Part shown: one piece after another, positions 1-10,538 of the stretch
How the letters are laid out: each line of letters begins with the position of its first letter
Position numbering within the stretch: the first letter of the stretch is position 1
From: Arthrinium phaeospermum
Taxonomy: Eukaryota > Ascomycota > Sordariomycetes > Amphisphaeriales > Apiosporaceae
DNA length: 64,000 nucleotides
Assembly (NCBI GenBank): GCA_006503535.1
Contig: QYRS01000005.1
Location: 558,001-622,000 of the forward strand
Reading direction: 5' to 3'
Program-made: the position numbers and the translations under genes
The notes under the pieces: generated by a model
Seen by the model: only the letters and a program-made list of their open reading frames with translations
Told to the model about the DNA's origin: nothing
The model's database searches: none

Positions 1-2265
1 GCATGGCTGCTACCATCACATCTTCGATCGGAGAAGACCAGCCGGATGCCGTGATTGCGACTACCATTACGGCGTATGCCCTGAGCACCATGTTGACTGG
101 CGTTGTCTTTTACTGTATCGGTAAATTCAAGTTCGGTTACATTGTAGGCTTCATCCCACGCCATATCCTTATTGGCTGTATTGGTGGGGTGGGCTGGTTC
201 CTGATCGCCACTGGATTCGAGGTCTCAGGAAGGCTCGAGTCGTTCCATTACGACTTGGATACGCTCCGCAGCTTGATACAGCCGTCTACTTTGCCTCTTT
301 GGATCATCCCCCTGGCTCTTGCGATTATCCAATGCTTCCTACAGAAGAAGATTACCTCGCAGCACTTCGTGTCAGTTTACATCTTGATGATACCCCTGAT
401 TTTCTGGTTCTTTGTGGCCTCGATCGATGAGCTGCAGCCGAGCAACCTGAGGCATACGGGGTGGATTTTCGATGCGCCTCCAGCCGGAGAGCCGTGGTGG
501 CACTTTTGGACACTATACAGTATGAATCCCCCCAATCAGATATCCCTTGAGAAGACTACTAACCGTCGCGCAGAATTCCACCTGGTTCACTGGGGGGTGA
601 TTTTGGAGACGGTAGGGGCCATGTTTGCTCTTACTTTCTTCAGCTTGCTGCATGTCCCTATCAACGTGCCTGCTCTGGCCCAATCGACCGGAGAGGACAA
701 CGCCGACCTGGACCACGAACTCATGCTACACGGCTACTCGAATCTGCTGTCGGGGTTCGCCGGAAGTATACAAAACTATCTTGTCTATGCCAACACCCTG
801 TTCGTCATGCGATCTGGTGGTAACAGCAGGCTCGCCGGCTTCATGTTGGCAGCGCTTACTGCTACTATTATGGTCATCGGGCCCGTCATCATCGGCTTTA
901 TACCAGTCATGATGGTGGGGACCTTGATTTTCGTACTGGGCATTGAACTGCTCTCGGATGCGCTCATTTCACCCAGGCACAAACTGAAGCGTTTGGAGTA
1001 CCTGACTGTAGGTGTCCCGCCAATGTCGCAAAACCCGACGAACGCTACTAACTTGATTTCAGATAATCGCCATTGTATTGACCATGGGTATCTACGACTT
1101 CGTGGCAGGTATCTTCCTTGGTATCGTGCTGGCATTTGGTTCCGTAATTGTGAACCAATCTCAAGTATCTGCCATTCGGGCAACCTACACGGGAGACCAG
1201 ATTGGATCGATGGTTCGGCGGAACCCTTCGCAGTACCACTTCCTTCAAGAAGTTGGCCGCCAAACCTACATTGTCAAACTATGCGGAATGCTGTTCTTCG
1301 GGACGATTGTTGGTGTTATTGAGAAGGTCCGGGCGCTGATTGCAGACGATCACTTCGCCGAACATCCCATCAGATATCTTATACTTGACCTGTGGCAAGT
1401 CACTGGGATCGATTACTCGGCCGCGGAAGGGTTCATGATGCTCAACCGGCTGCTGAATAAGAAAGGCATAGTCATGTTGATCAGTGGCAAGGATGCGGAT
1501 AGCAGAGTCGGTCGAGACCTCAGGGCAGTCGGGCTCGGCGAGGGTGAAAGCGGGACTGGGGTCAAATTCATGCCCGATCTCAACTCGGCGCTGGAGAGCT
1601 GCGAGAACGAGCAGCTGAAAACCTTCTATGCCCAGCAGGAAGCACTGCGGGTAACCCGCCCTGCACCGCATCCCAGCCTGGATGTTCCGGAGGCCAAGTC
1701 GGCGTCGCAGCCCTTGGAGTACCTCTCGCAGTCGCCAAGGCGAAACCAGCTGCATCAGGTCGCTAGAACCGTCTTGACTCAACACGAGTCGCAGCGGACT
1801 TCGCGTTGGCGCGGCATTAGCGAGCCATTGCGGCTGATGCTGCAGATCTTCCACGACATCAGCGACAAGAACGAAGACTTCTGGTTCCGCGCTAAGCCAT
1901 ACTTCCAGAGGCGCGACTACCGAGCCGGCACGGTGTTGTATCACCGGGGCGAGCCAGCCAATGGCTTTTATCTTCTTGAGCGTGGCGAACTGCGTGCCGA
2001 CTACGAGACACCTCAAGGCAAACTTTCGGAGCCCATTGTCCAGGGCACAACCTGTGGCGAGCTGCCTTTCTTCTCGCAGACGGATCGCACCGCCACGGTT
2101 CTCGCTGTCCGAGACTGCGCCGTGTGGGTCATGGACACCAGCGCTTGGGAACGTCTGCGCCGCGAGGAGAATGATGTCTACCAAGAGCTCCTGATGGTGT
2201 CTTTGAAGCTCACGACGGAGCGGATGAATGCCATGACGAACTACACGCTTGCCAATGCGAACTGA
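1..2265 (+). CDS. SulP-family anion transporter with STAS and cyclic-nucleotide-binding domains (5' end outside window)
   Basis: Membrane permease of the SulP (sulfate permease-like) group, architecture like yeast YGR125W (Vsb1) and S. pombe SPAC24H6.11c: transmembrane SulP domain, STAS domain, then a cNMP-binding-type domain. The first visible residues already lie in the permease region, with several hydrophobic helices before and after the intron, so the true start is upstream of the window. Exons are <1-1007 and 1063-2265. The intron 1008-1062 has donor GTAGGT and branch CTAAC and joins ...LEYLT to IIAIVLTMGIYDF in phase 0. The STAS part is recognisable around the IDYSAAEGFMML segment (about nt 1380-1460) and the cNMP-like domain around GTVLYHRGEPANGF and GELPFFSQTDRTATV (nt 1930-2110). 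The stop is TGA at 2263-2265. Vacuolar or other internal membrane location is inferred from the yeast homologue. Substrate cannot be told from sequence. Confidence 0.9.
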
Positions 2266-3045
2266 GTGGGGATGGACACAACAAAAGGAGTCGGAAGAAG
2301 AAGAATGAGACGAAAGAACTGATTGCTATTACTGCTCTACAAAACGGCTGCATCATCAAGTTGTCCAACTCGATCAATGGCGTTTTTACCGGAAAGCGAA
2401 AATTGTTGGTTTTTTACGTTTTGATATCCTAGATTGGGCGGCAGCGGCTTGCATATATCTGGTTTTGTTTTACGTGAAGCGAAAAAGTCTGGAGCATGTC
2501 TGTTGCATGTTAGAATATCGGGGGTTGCTGTTGTGTATTGTGTTTTTAGTCAAGGGCCTGATCTTTGCCATGCCGCCGTTCTAACGTGTTATAGAGCGAA
2601 ATGCCGAGCGCAGTCCATATGTGTCAATCACGAGGAGGCAAATTCTAAATGTAATTTATAATGTTACTCCTTTTGCAAAAAGTCCTGATATACGCAGTCG
2701 AATTCTTTGATTGAGGTCATAGTGTATTATCTTGCAATGGTAGCTATTAAAAACAAATATTGATGTACAGTGCTCGCTCTGGTATGCAAAGTCGGTAGGT
2801 ATCTCTAATTTCATATGCGTGCCTGCCTCCCTGCCTTTCCTGCCTTCCTGTCTTCCCTCCCTTGCCCGCTTTATGCTGCCATTGTCCAGACCGCTGCTCT
2901 GGTTCTAACTGTCATGTCATAACCTCGTGACGATGATGTGATTCCCCGAAAAATTGCCAAATGAAACCTAAAGTCAATGAACGTGTCCTGAACCCAGCTC
3001 AATGGTCTCGTCGAAATGAAATCCTGTCGCATCTTCTTCTCCATG
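2266..3045. other. Gene-free tail-to-tail spacer
   Basis: AT-richer than the flanking genes and lies between two convergent 3' ends, so it should hold both 3' UTRs. It contains a TGCC/TTCC-rich run near 2821-2880. I see no coding feature. Confidence 0.6.
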
Positions 3046-6000
3046 TCAATTCTTCCCTATCGCCCGGGACGCCAGCGTGGCGCCAGCAAGCAGGAACATC
3101 AGGCTCGAACTCCTAGGCCGCCGGGTGCCGAGCCACTTCTCGTCCCCTTCGTCGTCTTCGGCCCCGTCCTGCAAAGTCTTCTTCTTCTTGTCTTTCTTGG
3201 CGACTTCGCGCACGTGAAAGTCCTGCAACACGTTCGAGCTGAAGGACCGCTGCATGCTCGCTTCGGGGTCTGCCCTAGGTTTCTCCGTGTTTTTGCCGTC
3301 ATCGTCATCGTCATCGTCGTCATCGTCGCGGTGGCGGCGCCCCGCCGCCCCCTCCTGCAGATACCGCGTCTCGAGCTCCCGGCCGGAACTCGCCGGCCTC
3401 TGCGACACATCAGCGGCGCGCAGCGAGGGGCGCTTCAGTATCTGAAGCTCACGGCCCATGGACATCCTGCGGGGCTGCGTCCCGAAGATGTCGACGGTGC
3501 GCAGCGCCAAGGGACTCGACCCCTTCCGGCGAGGCGGCTGGTTCATGGCGAGGGCCCGGCGCAGCCCGACCCCGATCATGTGCTGCGAGTCGGCGAGGCC
3601 AAGGAGGCCGGCGCTGCCAAACGAGCCCCGCGTGCGGGACGATGCAGTCTGGGGCCGGGGAAACCCCCCGGTCGACAGGGCCGGCGAGGATGGGGCCGAG
3701 AGCCCCATGCAGCTACTTTGGTAGTCCTCAGCTATGGCATGCTCGTTGTCGTCATCGAAGACATCGTGCAGTTCGCCATCCAGATTGGTATAGCGCATCT
3801 CAGGGGGCGGCAGGGTGGTGTAGTCGCCACCCTGCGCTGTAGACGTTGACCATGGAGACGAAAAGGCTGATGACGCCGAGAAATCGATCTCCTCCCGTGT
3901 CTGAGCGAAATCGTCTCCCAGGTTGAAGCCGGCGTCGCTTGGGGTCTTGGGTGGGTTTAGGCCATTGTTACTATCACTAGTAATAGCTGCTTGACTCGGG
4001 GGTGGATTGAGGTATAAATCTAATGTAACCTCGTTGACGCTTGGCGCATCGTGTGCGTTGTCCGAAGAGGGGACCAGCGTGGCGTCGCTCTTTCGATTTC
4101 CAAGAGAGCCTTGTCCATTGGCTTCGTCGGCCTGGGCCACATCACTTGAGGTGGAGCTCGGCCCCTCTTCTGGCAGATGCGGTGTGTGACAAGCGGGGAC
4201 AGCGCCTGCAGCACCTTCTTCGCCTTCAGCGCTTTCGCCTCCAGAACGTGGCTCGCCCGAATGGCCTGCTTCGGGCATGAATAGGTCACGCTGCAGTGGA
4301 GACGGCCTCTGCCTGGGCCTAACAAATCTTACGGGGGACGGGTCTTCGGGCGTGCTCTTAATGGACTTGTGCTGGATCTCAGCCTCGCTCGATTCACTGC
4401 CAAATTCTGCTTCCTCGACGACATACCCCTCCGCGTTGCGTCCCGCCATGAGGAACTGCAATTCTGCGCTAGACATGGAACCTGACATTTGTGGCGTAGT
4501 TACTATCAAACTGCTTCTGGGGGAGTGGCCAGAGACCAGACTCGGCGTCGAAGGGACTGTCGAGGCTTGATACCCAGTGCCCTCTTGCCGCGGCTTTTCG
4601 TCGGATGCAGAGTCTTGGGACGACACAGTACTCTGAGCGCGCTCAGGCTCTGCCTCACGTACGCCCGTACCCCCCGGCCCGGCAACTCGTGCGGCGCTTT
4701 CTCGCTCTTGGTGATCACCGGCAGTCGTGCCATCATGCGTATTCGGCTGCTGACTCATGGAACCTGAATCAGCTGTGCTCGCATGCTGGCCATTCGAACC
4801 TTGCAATACATCTTGAATGGGTAACTCTGTTGGAAATGTCGTACCTGGCATGCTTAGTTCTTTTTCTTCCGTCTGTGAATCGGGCTGCTTCAGCAGTTCT
4901 AAGACCCCGAATGTGCTGGCTGAGGGGACAAGTGGAAAAGCGCGACCGCCCGTCACGGGATCCCTGTACATCTTGGACGACTGTGAGTTCATGCTGGTAA
5001 TACTGCGGGCAGCGGTGGCAGGCCGTTCCTCCTCGGAGGGGCGCTTGGGCGAGGCCACCTGAGAGACCACGCTAGAGTCCACATCGGTACCAGATACTGT
5101 TGAGTATGCAGACTGCGCCAATCTAGGACCCATGGATGGGACGTAGGGCAGCGAAGGCTGCTCCTCCTCATCGACCACGGCAGGCTCCGCCACGAACGCA
5201 GATGCTTCAACAACGAGTGGTCGCGTTGGTTCATCGGGTTCAGATGAGGGGTCCGCTTCCATCTCCGGAAGAGAGCAAGTATCTTTGCAGACCATCTCGA
5301 TGTCTTGTTCGACTCGCCGCCTCAACTTGTTGACAACCTTCGTCCTGGTCGCGGACGAAGAACCCAAACGCCGGGTTGGGGATTTCGGCTCCCGGGCGAC
5401 CAGGGTCTTGTCAAGAATCAGATGGCCACGTTTCCAGGCAATATACCGAACGGTGGCCGCATTGCCTCGAAGCACCGCACTAATTCCAGTCTGAACCCTG
5501 TCTAGGATAGCCTCGATGCTCCGTCTCGAGAACGATGTCGCGGCGGGCAGAGTGAACACCAATGGCTCGTCAAGGCTCCAACCAGAACCGCGCAGCTCCA
5601 CAATCTTGAGATCAAGATCATTGGTTCCGATAATGGCCACATCGGCTGTGTCCCGTGCCTCGGCAATGGCCTTTTGCAAACTGTCGACGAATTCTCTACA
5701 CTCCGGCGCGTTTCCGTCCTCAAACAAAACAAGTTTGCTTTGAATAGAGCGGGCCAAGTGGTCAAAATCTGGGCCGAAGTTGTTCGTGATCTTGAGGGCT
5801 ATCTCAGAGGCCTCGTCCAAGTAGTGCTGGCACGTTCCACCGTCGAACCGGCAGTGGGCATGTTCTTCCTGGACATGTCTCCTTCTGGACCGAACAATCC
5901 CTTCCAACGCGTATGAAGCATCCGAAAACAAAGTTTCGGCGACCGCCAGTGTTAGCGGGGTCGTTTGATTGCTGGCTATCTGGACGCTTTTTTGCCACGG

Positions 6001-6987
6001 GACTTCTCCTTGTCGGTTCAGGAAAGTGAATGAGAGGTCGAGCTTGTAGCCTGGTGTCGTCTCAAACGCCTGGGATTTCTCAATAAACTCGGACCGGGGT
6101 ATACAGTTAAGCGACTGAATGCTGCCAATTCGATACGGTGATGTCTGCAACTCTGGAAGCGGGTGTAGGTCATCGTATAAGGGGCCAACCCTCCAGATGA
6201 AATCAGGGTCGTGCCTCTTCAAGAACAACCCGATCATACGGTTGCTCGAAAGAATAATTTCCTTGGCAGCCTCTGCAGTCACTGGCATTTTTTGGTAGGA
6301 GGTGTATGTCCTACTAGCCCAAAGCTCGCCGCATTGGCTGATCTGGGTCGTGAGCTCAAACCTCTTTGGTTTTGTCCGGCCATGGCCCTGGGTAGCTGCT
6401 GAAGCGTTCGGGTCTTTGCGAGTAATGAGCTCATAGCAGCTGTGGTCGATGCGCCGTAGAAGCCCCTGGCAGAGGTTCTCGGTGGCACGGAGGCTGTGTG
6501 AGCTGTCATAGTTCCGACTGTATGTGAACTCGAGCGGATCCTCAAAGCGCAGCGACACGCGGACAGATAGGCCAGGTTTCTCATCGCTGTTCTGGGGTGC
6601 AACAGGGCCTGATATGGCCCATGCGTCCTCATCTGCTTCCCAGCCCTGAGGTTCCCGTAGTGATGCGTCTGTAGAGGCACGCTTCGAGAACAGACCCGTT
6701 TCCTCGGAGGGTTCCTCTGGCGCCGGAGAAGCCAAGCCGAGCAGAACTGCCGATTCGGCTAGCTCTGGCGCTGGCGTAGCCAGCTCTGGTTGACTTTGCG
6801 TTGGTTGGAAATAATCCGTCGCCTCTGTCGCGTCAAGGGCGTCTCTGCTCTGGAGAGTCGATGCCTTCTCACTGGCACTGACGGCGCCCCCACTCTTGCG
6901 ACTGTCTGATCCTCTCAGGGTCTTGACAAAAGTCTTTAGACGGGTTTGGAAGACCTTGGGACGGCCTTTGGGCGCGGACCAGGCCAT
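3046..6987 (-). CDS. Large fungal-specific low-complexity protein with possible C-terminal membrane anchor
   Basis: Uninterrupted 1313-codon frame from ATG at 6987 (context CAAACATGG) to TGA at 3046-3048. The frame is open for 16 more codons upstream but has no earlier ATG. The N-terminal ~150 residues are Ser/Ala/Glu-rich. Residues from about 140 to 560 are more globular and contain Cys-His-bearing stretches (AHCRFDGGTCQHY) and predicted helices. The remainder is Ser/Pro/Glu-rich and disordered, with a run of ten Asp residues near the C-terminus (encoded about 3300-3330). The last ~20 residues (SSSLMFLLAGATLASRAIGKN) form a hydrophobic segment flanked by basic residues, which would suit a tail anchor. 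I do not recognise a named family. It may be one of the Sordariomycete-specific proteins of unknown role. Confidence 0.85.
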   Translation of the reverse strand: MAWSAPKGRPKVFQTRLKTFVKTLRGSDSRKSGGAVSASEKASTLQSRDALDATEATDYFQPTQSQPELATPAPELAESAVLLGLASPAPEEPSEETGLFSKRASTDASLREPQGWEADEDAWAISGPVAPQNSDEKPGLSVRVSLRFEDPLEFTYSRNYDSSHSLRATENLCQGLLRRIDHSCYELITRKDPNASAATQGHGRTKPKRFELTTQISQCGELWASRTYTSYQKMPVTAEAAKEIILSSNRMIGLFLKRHDPDFIWRVGPLYDDLHPLPELQTSPYRIGSIQSLNCIPRSEFIEKSQAFETTPGYKLDLSFTFLNRQGEVPWQKSVQIASNQTTPLTLAVAETLFSDASYALEGIVRSRRRHVQEEHAHCRFDGGTCQHYLDEASEIALKITNNFGPDFDHLARSIQSKLVLFEDGNAPECREFVDSLQKAIAEARDTADVAIIGTNDLDLKIVELRGSGWSLDEPLVFTLPAATSFSRRSIEAILDRVQTGISAVLRGNAATVRYIAWKRGHLILDKTLVAREPKSPTRRLGSSSATRTKVVNKLRRRVEQDIEMVCKDTCSLPEMEADPSSEPDEPTRPLVVEASAFVAEPAVVDEEEQPSLPYVPSMGPRLAQSAYSTVSGTDVDSSVVSQVASPKRPSEEERPATAARSITSMNSQSSKMYRDPVTGGRAFPLVPSASTFGVLELLKQPDSQTEEKELSMPGTTFPTELPIQDVLQGSNGQHASTADSGSMSQQPNTHDGTTAGDHQERESAARVAGPGGTGVREAEPERAQSTVSSQDSASDEKPRQEGTGYQASTVPSTPSLVSGHSPRSSLIVTTPQMSGSMSSAELQFLMAGRNAEGYVVEEAEFGSESSEAEIQHKSIKSTPEDPSPVRFVRPRQRPSPLQRDLFMPEAGHSGEPRSGGESAEGEEGAAGAVPACHTPHLPEEGPSSTSSDVAQADEANGQGSLGNRKSDATLVPSSDNAHDAPSVNEVTLDLYLNPPPSQAAITSDSNNGLNPPKTPSDAGFNLGDDFAQTREEIDFSASSAFSSPWSTSTAQGGDYTTLPPPEMRYTNLDGELHDVFDDDNEHAIAEDYQSSCMGLSAPSSPALSTGGFPRPQTASSRTRGSFGSAGLLGLADSQHMIGVGLRRALAMNQPPRRKGSSPLALRTVDIFGTQPRRMSMGRELQILKRPSLRAADVSQRPASSGRELETRYLQEGAAGRRHRDDDDDDDDDDGKNTEKPRADPEASMQRSFSSNVLQDFHVREVAKKDKKKKTLQDGAEDDEGDEKWLGTRRPRSSSLMFLLAGATLASRAIGKN

Positions 6988-9900
6988 GTTTGCCGTTTGA
7001 ACTTTTGAGCTTTGGCGAGGTAAAACGGGTGGCAAGTTGAATGGGGGGACGGAAAAGGGTAAGTACGGTAAGTAGAAGGTGGGATAGTAAAAGTTGTCGC
7101 GCGCAGCTGTGGCCGCGTGCTGGCTGCTGCTGCTGCTAGGTGGGTGGGCGCTCTCTCTCTATATTCGTTGGCTGAAAAGAGCAGCAGTCCCCAGTCCCTT
7201 GTCTTTGGTGTTAAGCCGCACTTGATTGGCGGCTCCAAATGCCAAGGACCGTCTGCCAGGAGACCCAAGCACTATACTACTTGGGCCAAAAGCAACGAGT
7301 GAGGGAAAAAAAAAAAGTTTCAGCCAAGGAAGGCACGTCGACCCGATACCAGCAACATGTGCTGGGTGTCAAAAAGCTTGGGCGGCGACGAAAAGAGTGT
7401 GTGAGGGTGAGTGAATGCTGGCACTGCTGGCAACTGGGTGTGCGAGGTAAGCCTGAGAACAGAGCTATATTACTGGAGCACGACCGCTGTACGTGTTGGT
7501 GTTAAGAGCCAGGATACCCGGTGTTATTGGTACGGGTAGAGGGGAGCCCGGCTCTTCGGGTAGGCCAGGAACCTCTGTCCAGCTTCGTCAAGTGGGATGA
7601 AGCATAAACCTGGGGCCTGGGGACGGGACCGGGGCGACCAGAAGAAGAAAAAAATGTCTGCGGATATGTAGAAGGAAAAGATTAGGAAGTGGGTGAGCTG
7701 CTGCTGCACTCCGATTCCCCCGCGTCAGCACTCGCATGAACAGTAGGAATTGCTACATTGGAAACGCGTGAGATCGTGTGGTTCTGCCAAATCCGAAATG
7801 CCAGATGGATTCCAGCGCCAACGCGCGCGCCGGCCTCCACCATTCAAACTCGGAGATGTCCACACCCAGACACCCATACTGATGTCGCCAATCGCCTGCC
7901 ACAGCAGCCAACAGCCCGGCCAAAAACCGGTATTCTCGCAAACGCCCGTTACATCAGTACTTACCCACGTACCTACCTACATACGCCGTGGATACTTCCT
8001 GCTATCTTGACGTAAGGCTGCTTTTACGTGGAACCCCAACGTCCTGCCACACACCCTACTTAACAAGATACGTCTGGTACAAAGGAGAGAAAGCGTACCT
8101 ACCTAATGACATACCGTCGTGTTTGGGTCAGTCGGGCTCGCCAGCCACCCTACTTAGTAGTACGGATTTGATGCCTTCAGGCCGAGTTTCAGTACATGTA
8201 GGCGCTTACGGAAAGAAGGCCACCTGCCCAACAGTCAGGGTGACTCGACTTGGCCGTTCGAGATAACCCCACGAACCAGAAGGCATGTACACAAATCGAG
8301 ATTCGAGATTCCTTATTTCCTCCTACAGTAGCGTGGCTCGTGGCTGGCGTGTGTGGGCCTTCCAACCCGCGAGGGCAGAACTAGCTGCCCCGGAGGCTGC
8401 CTATGACAATCGCCAAGGTACGTTGAATAGAGGGGTAGAGGTTGAGGGAGTACCTTAGGCCAGCGATTTGCTCAACACTAACAATCTGATATGCACCAAG
8501 GAGGAGAACGAATGGATACACGTATGCCGGTAGTAGGTGGTTGGTATTCGATTTTTTCTTTGTTTTTCTCATCCGTCTTTTCCCCCCTTGAAAACCCTAA
8601 CAGGGCAACCCATCGTTGTCGGTGAAATTTGGTCACAAAGGAACCGGGCTGTTGGTTGTATGTCAAACGGGCAAAGCCACCAAAACCTTAGAGACAGTAC
8701 AGCCTCTGAGCACGTCCCCCCGGAAGCATGACAGCTGCATGACAACGGGTCATGGTGGGTTCATCCAAGACAAACGCACCGGCCGGATCCTGCCATTGCG
8801 CTCCCCAGGAATTGCAAAATCCCGACAACCGAGTCGACGATATCGAAATCACCTGGTTCGATCGATACCTTCCTTGTACAGTAGTGGTGGTAAGCCTTAC
8901 TAGAGGGAAGCTGACCAGGTCGCGCTCAGCCCTGCGTGAGAGGAGCCGAGCCAGCGAAGCGAACGAGCGCTGCACCATGTATCGTAGGAGAATGCGAATC
9001 CGCCAGCGGAGATCGCAGGGGCGCACTCAACTACATACATACTTGTGAATGGACGAATGCGCAATTCGGCAAGGGTTCTCGGATGGTCGGAGGCCATCGC
9101 GACATTCCGAAGGAATCCTTGCGGAACATGTCGGCCCAATTTTCCCCTGGTCGTTGGCCCAGAAGGCTGCCAGGCTCCAGGGAGTCGTGAACGGCAAATC
9201 GGTTTGCATCGTGAGCGTGCCACATTTATGTCGGGGTAGGACGTCCTTTGACCATTACCAACCGCAGTTTGCTGCAGGGCTTTGATGCCGATTTGCTAGC
9301 CATGATCGTCCCGCAAGAATCACTGGCCCGGCTGGGTGGAAGCCACTCGTATGGGGGCATGGGGTCAGCGAAAGTTCTGGCGGACCTAGGCCTGCTCCAT
9401 CGTATGTTGTCTTTGTTTATTGTAGTGACTTCGTAACCAACCGTGGTTGTCTGCGATAAGCAGAACAGTACATACTTCCCGTACAGGGATTGCATAATCA
9501 AATGTTATTCATCACATCTCCCTTGTTTGTACCTGATACTGCTGGCGTAGTGAACGCCACTCTCCAACAGTTGGTCGTTGTTCATCTCATGCTGCTACGA
9601 CCATGTAATGCCAGATTTGAGCCTGCAAACACCGATGTTTCGTTTATTAGACGACCATCTTTAGCCACTCCTCCTCGACCAGCAGAGCAATAGATTGTCC
9701 ATGGTCGTGGTCGCCTTATGAAGCTCGGAATAGACACATGAGACGGGAGGGAGCATGCAGCAGGCTATTTCGTTTGTGATGGATGGACAATGTGATTTGA
9801 CCACCTCTCCGGGAGGATAGAGTGTAGGAAATGAATTGAGATACTCTCCCGTGCGGTTGTTCTCTCCTGCGTTTGCATCTCTTCTTTACTGTAGATTGGC

Positions 9901-10053
9901 CAGACTTTCGGGTCTTTAAGAATGGATGTTGTTCTTTGATTTCCCACAAGGTATCGAATCTCGAGAGAGGTAAGGGGTTGTCCAAGCCAGATATCCAATA
10001 TTTCATCTCCAATCCTATCTATCGACACGATTACCCAGCTCGCCAAGACGAAA
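6988..10053. other. 3.1 kb gene-free divergent intergenic region
   Basis: Lies between the start of the 1313-aa gene and the next + strand gene, so it holds both promoters. Only short overlapping frames without coding character are present. TACCTACCTAC-type motifs occur near 7968-7982 and 8094-8104, and a (TACAGTA) heptamer near 8876. There is an A-run at about 7306. No tRNA or transposon signal is seen. Confidence 0.5.
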
Positions 10054-10476
10054 ATGGCCAAGAAGAACAAGAAGGCAAACATTGTCAAGCAGTGGGCCGA
10101 ATACTTCCAAAATGACGCTCTGGAAAACTGGCAGAGACTCATGTCAGATCTCGGATTCCAAGAGGGGTTTCGCAGCAAGACCCAATGCAGAGGTGTAAGT
10201 GATTTCATGTTCAGGGACACCACTGCCTTGCTTCCGGTGCTAGATTTGTTGCAGTTGGTAGCTGATACTCCCTCCCACTTCCGAGTGTAGGCTCTGAAAA
10301 AAGTATGGATCAATATTTACGACTTCCTCGACGCTGTGAAGGCTGGCACACCTGTGCTGAAATTCAAAACGGAAGCTGAACTTAGTCGCTACACAATAAA
10401 GACGGGCAATGTCTACCCGAAGAAACACGTCAAGAAAGGCAGTCCCCTGGCAGCCTTGATGGCACACATTTTTTGA
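10054..10476 (+). CDS. Small conserved-looking basic protein, unknown function
   Basis: Two exons, 10054-10194 and 10291-10476, give a 108-residue protein. The intron has a consensus donor GTAAGT at 10195 and ends GTGTAG at 10290, and the phase is 0 on both sides. The start ATG has context AAAATGG. The protein is Lys-rich at the N-terminus (MAKKNKKANIVKQW) and contains aromatic helical segments (AEYFQNDALENWQRLM; KVWINIYDFLDAV). It has no signal peptide or membrane segment. The stop TGA at 10474-10476 lies only 62 bp from the 3' end of the convergent utp18 gene. I cannot assign a family. The clean splice junction and amphipathic segments argue that it is a real gene. Confidence 0.7.
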
Positions 10477-10538
10477 GCGGTAGATGGTTGTTGTGGAATA
10501 TGTTTCTCGAGATAGATGGTAACAGGGTATTCTTTCGT

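Noticed and set aside
1279..2184. 301-codon minus-strand frame opposite the SulP C-terminal half
   Set aside because: The + strand frame has clear STAS and cNMP-binding motifs; the antisense has none.
3016..3849. 277-codon + strand frame opposite the 1313-residue gene
   Set aside because: Low-complexity Arg/Pro/Val composition and full overlap with a better gene on the other strand.
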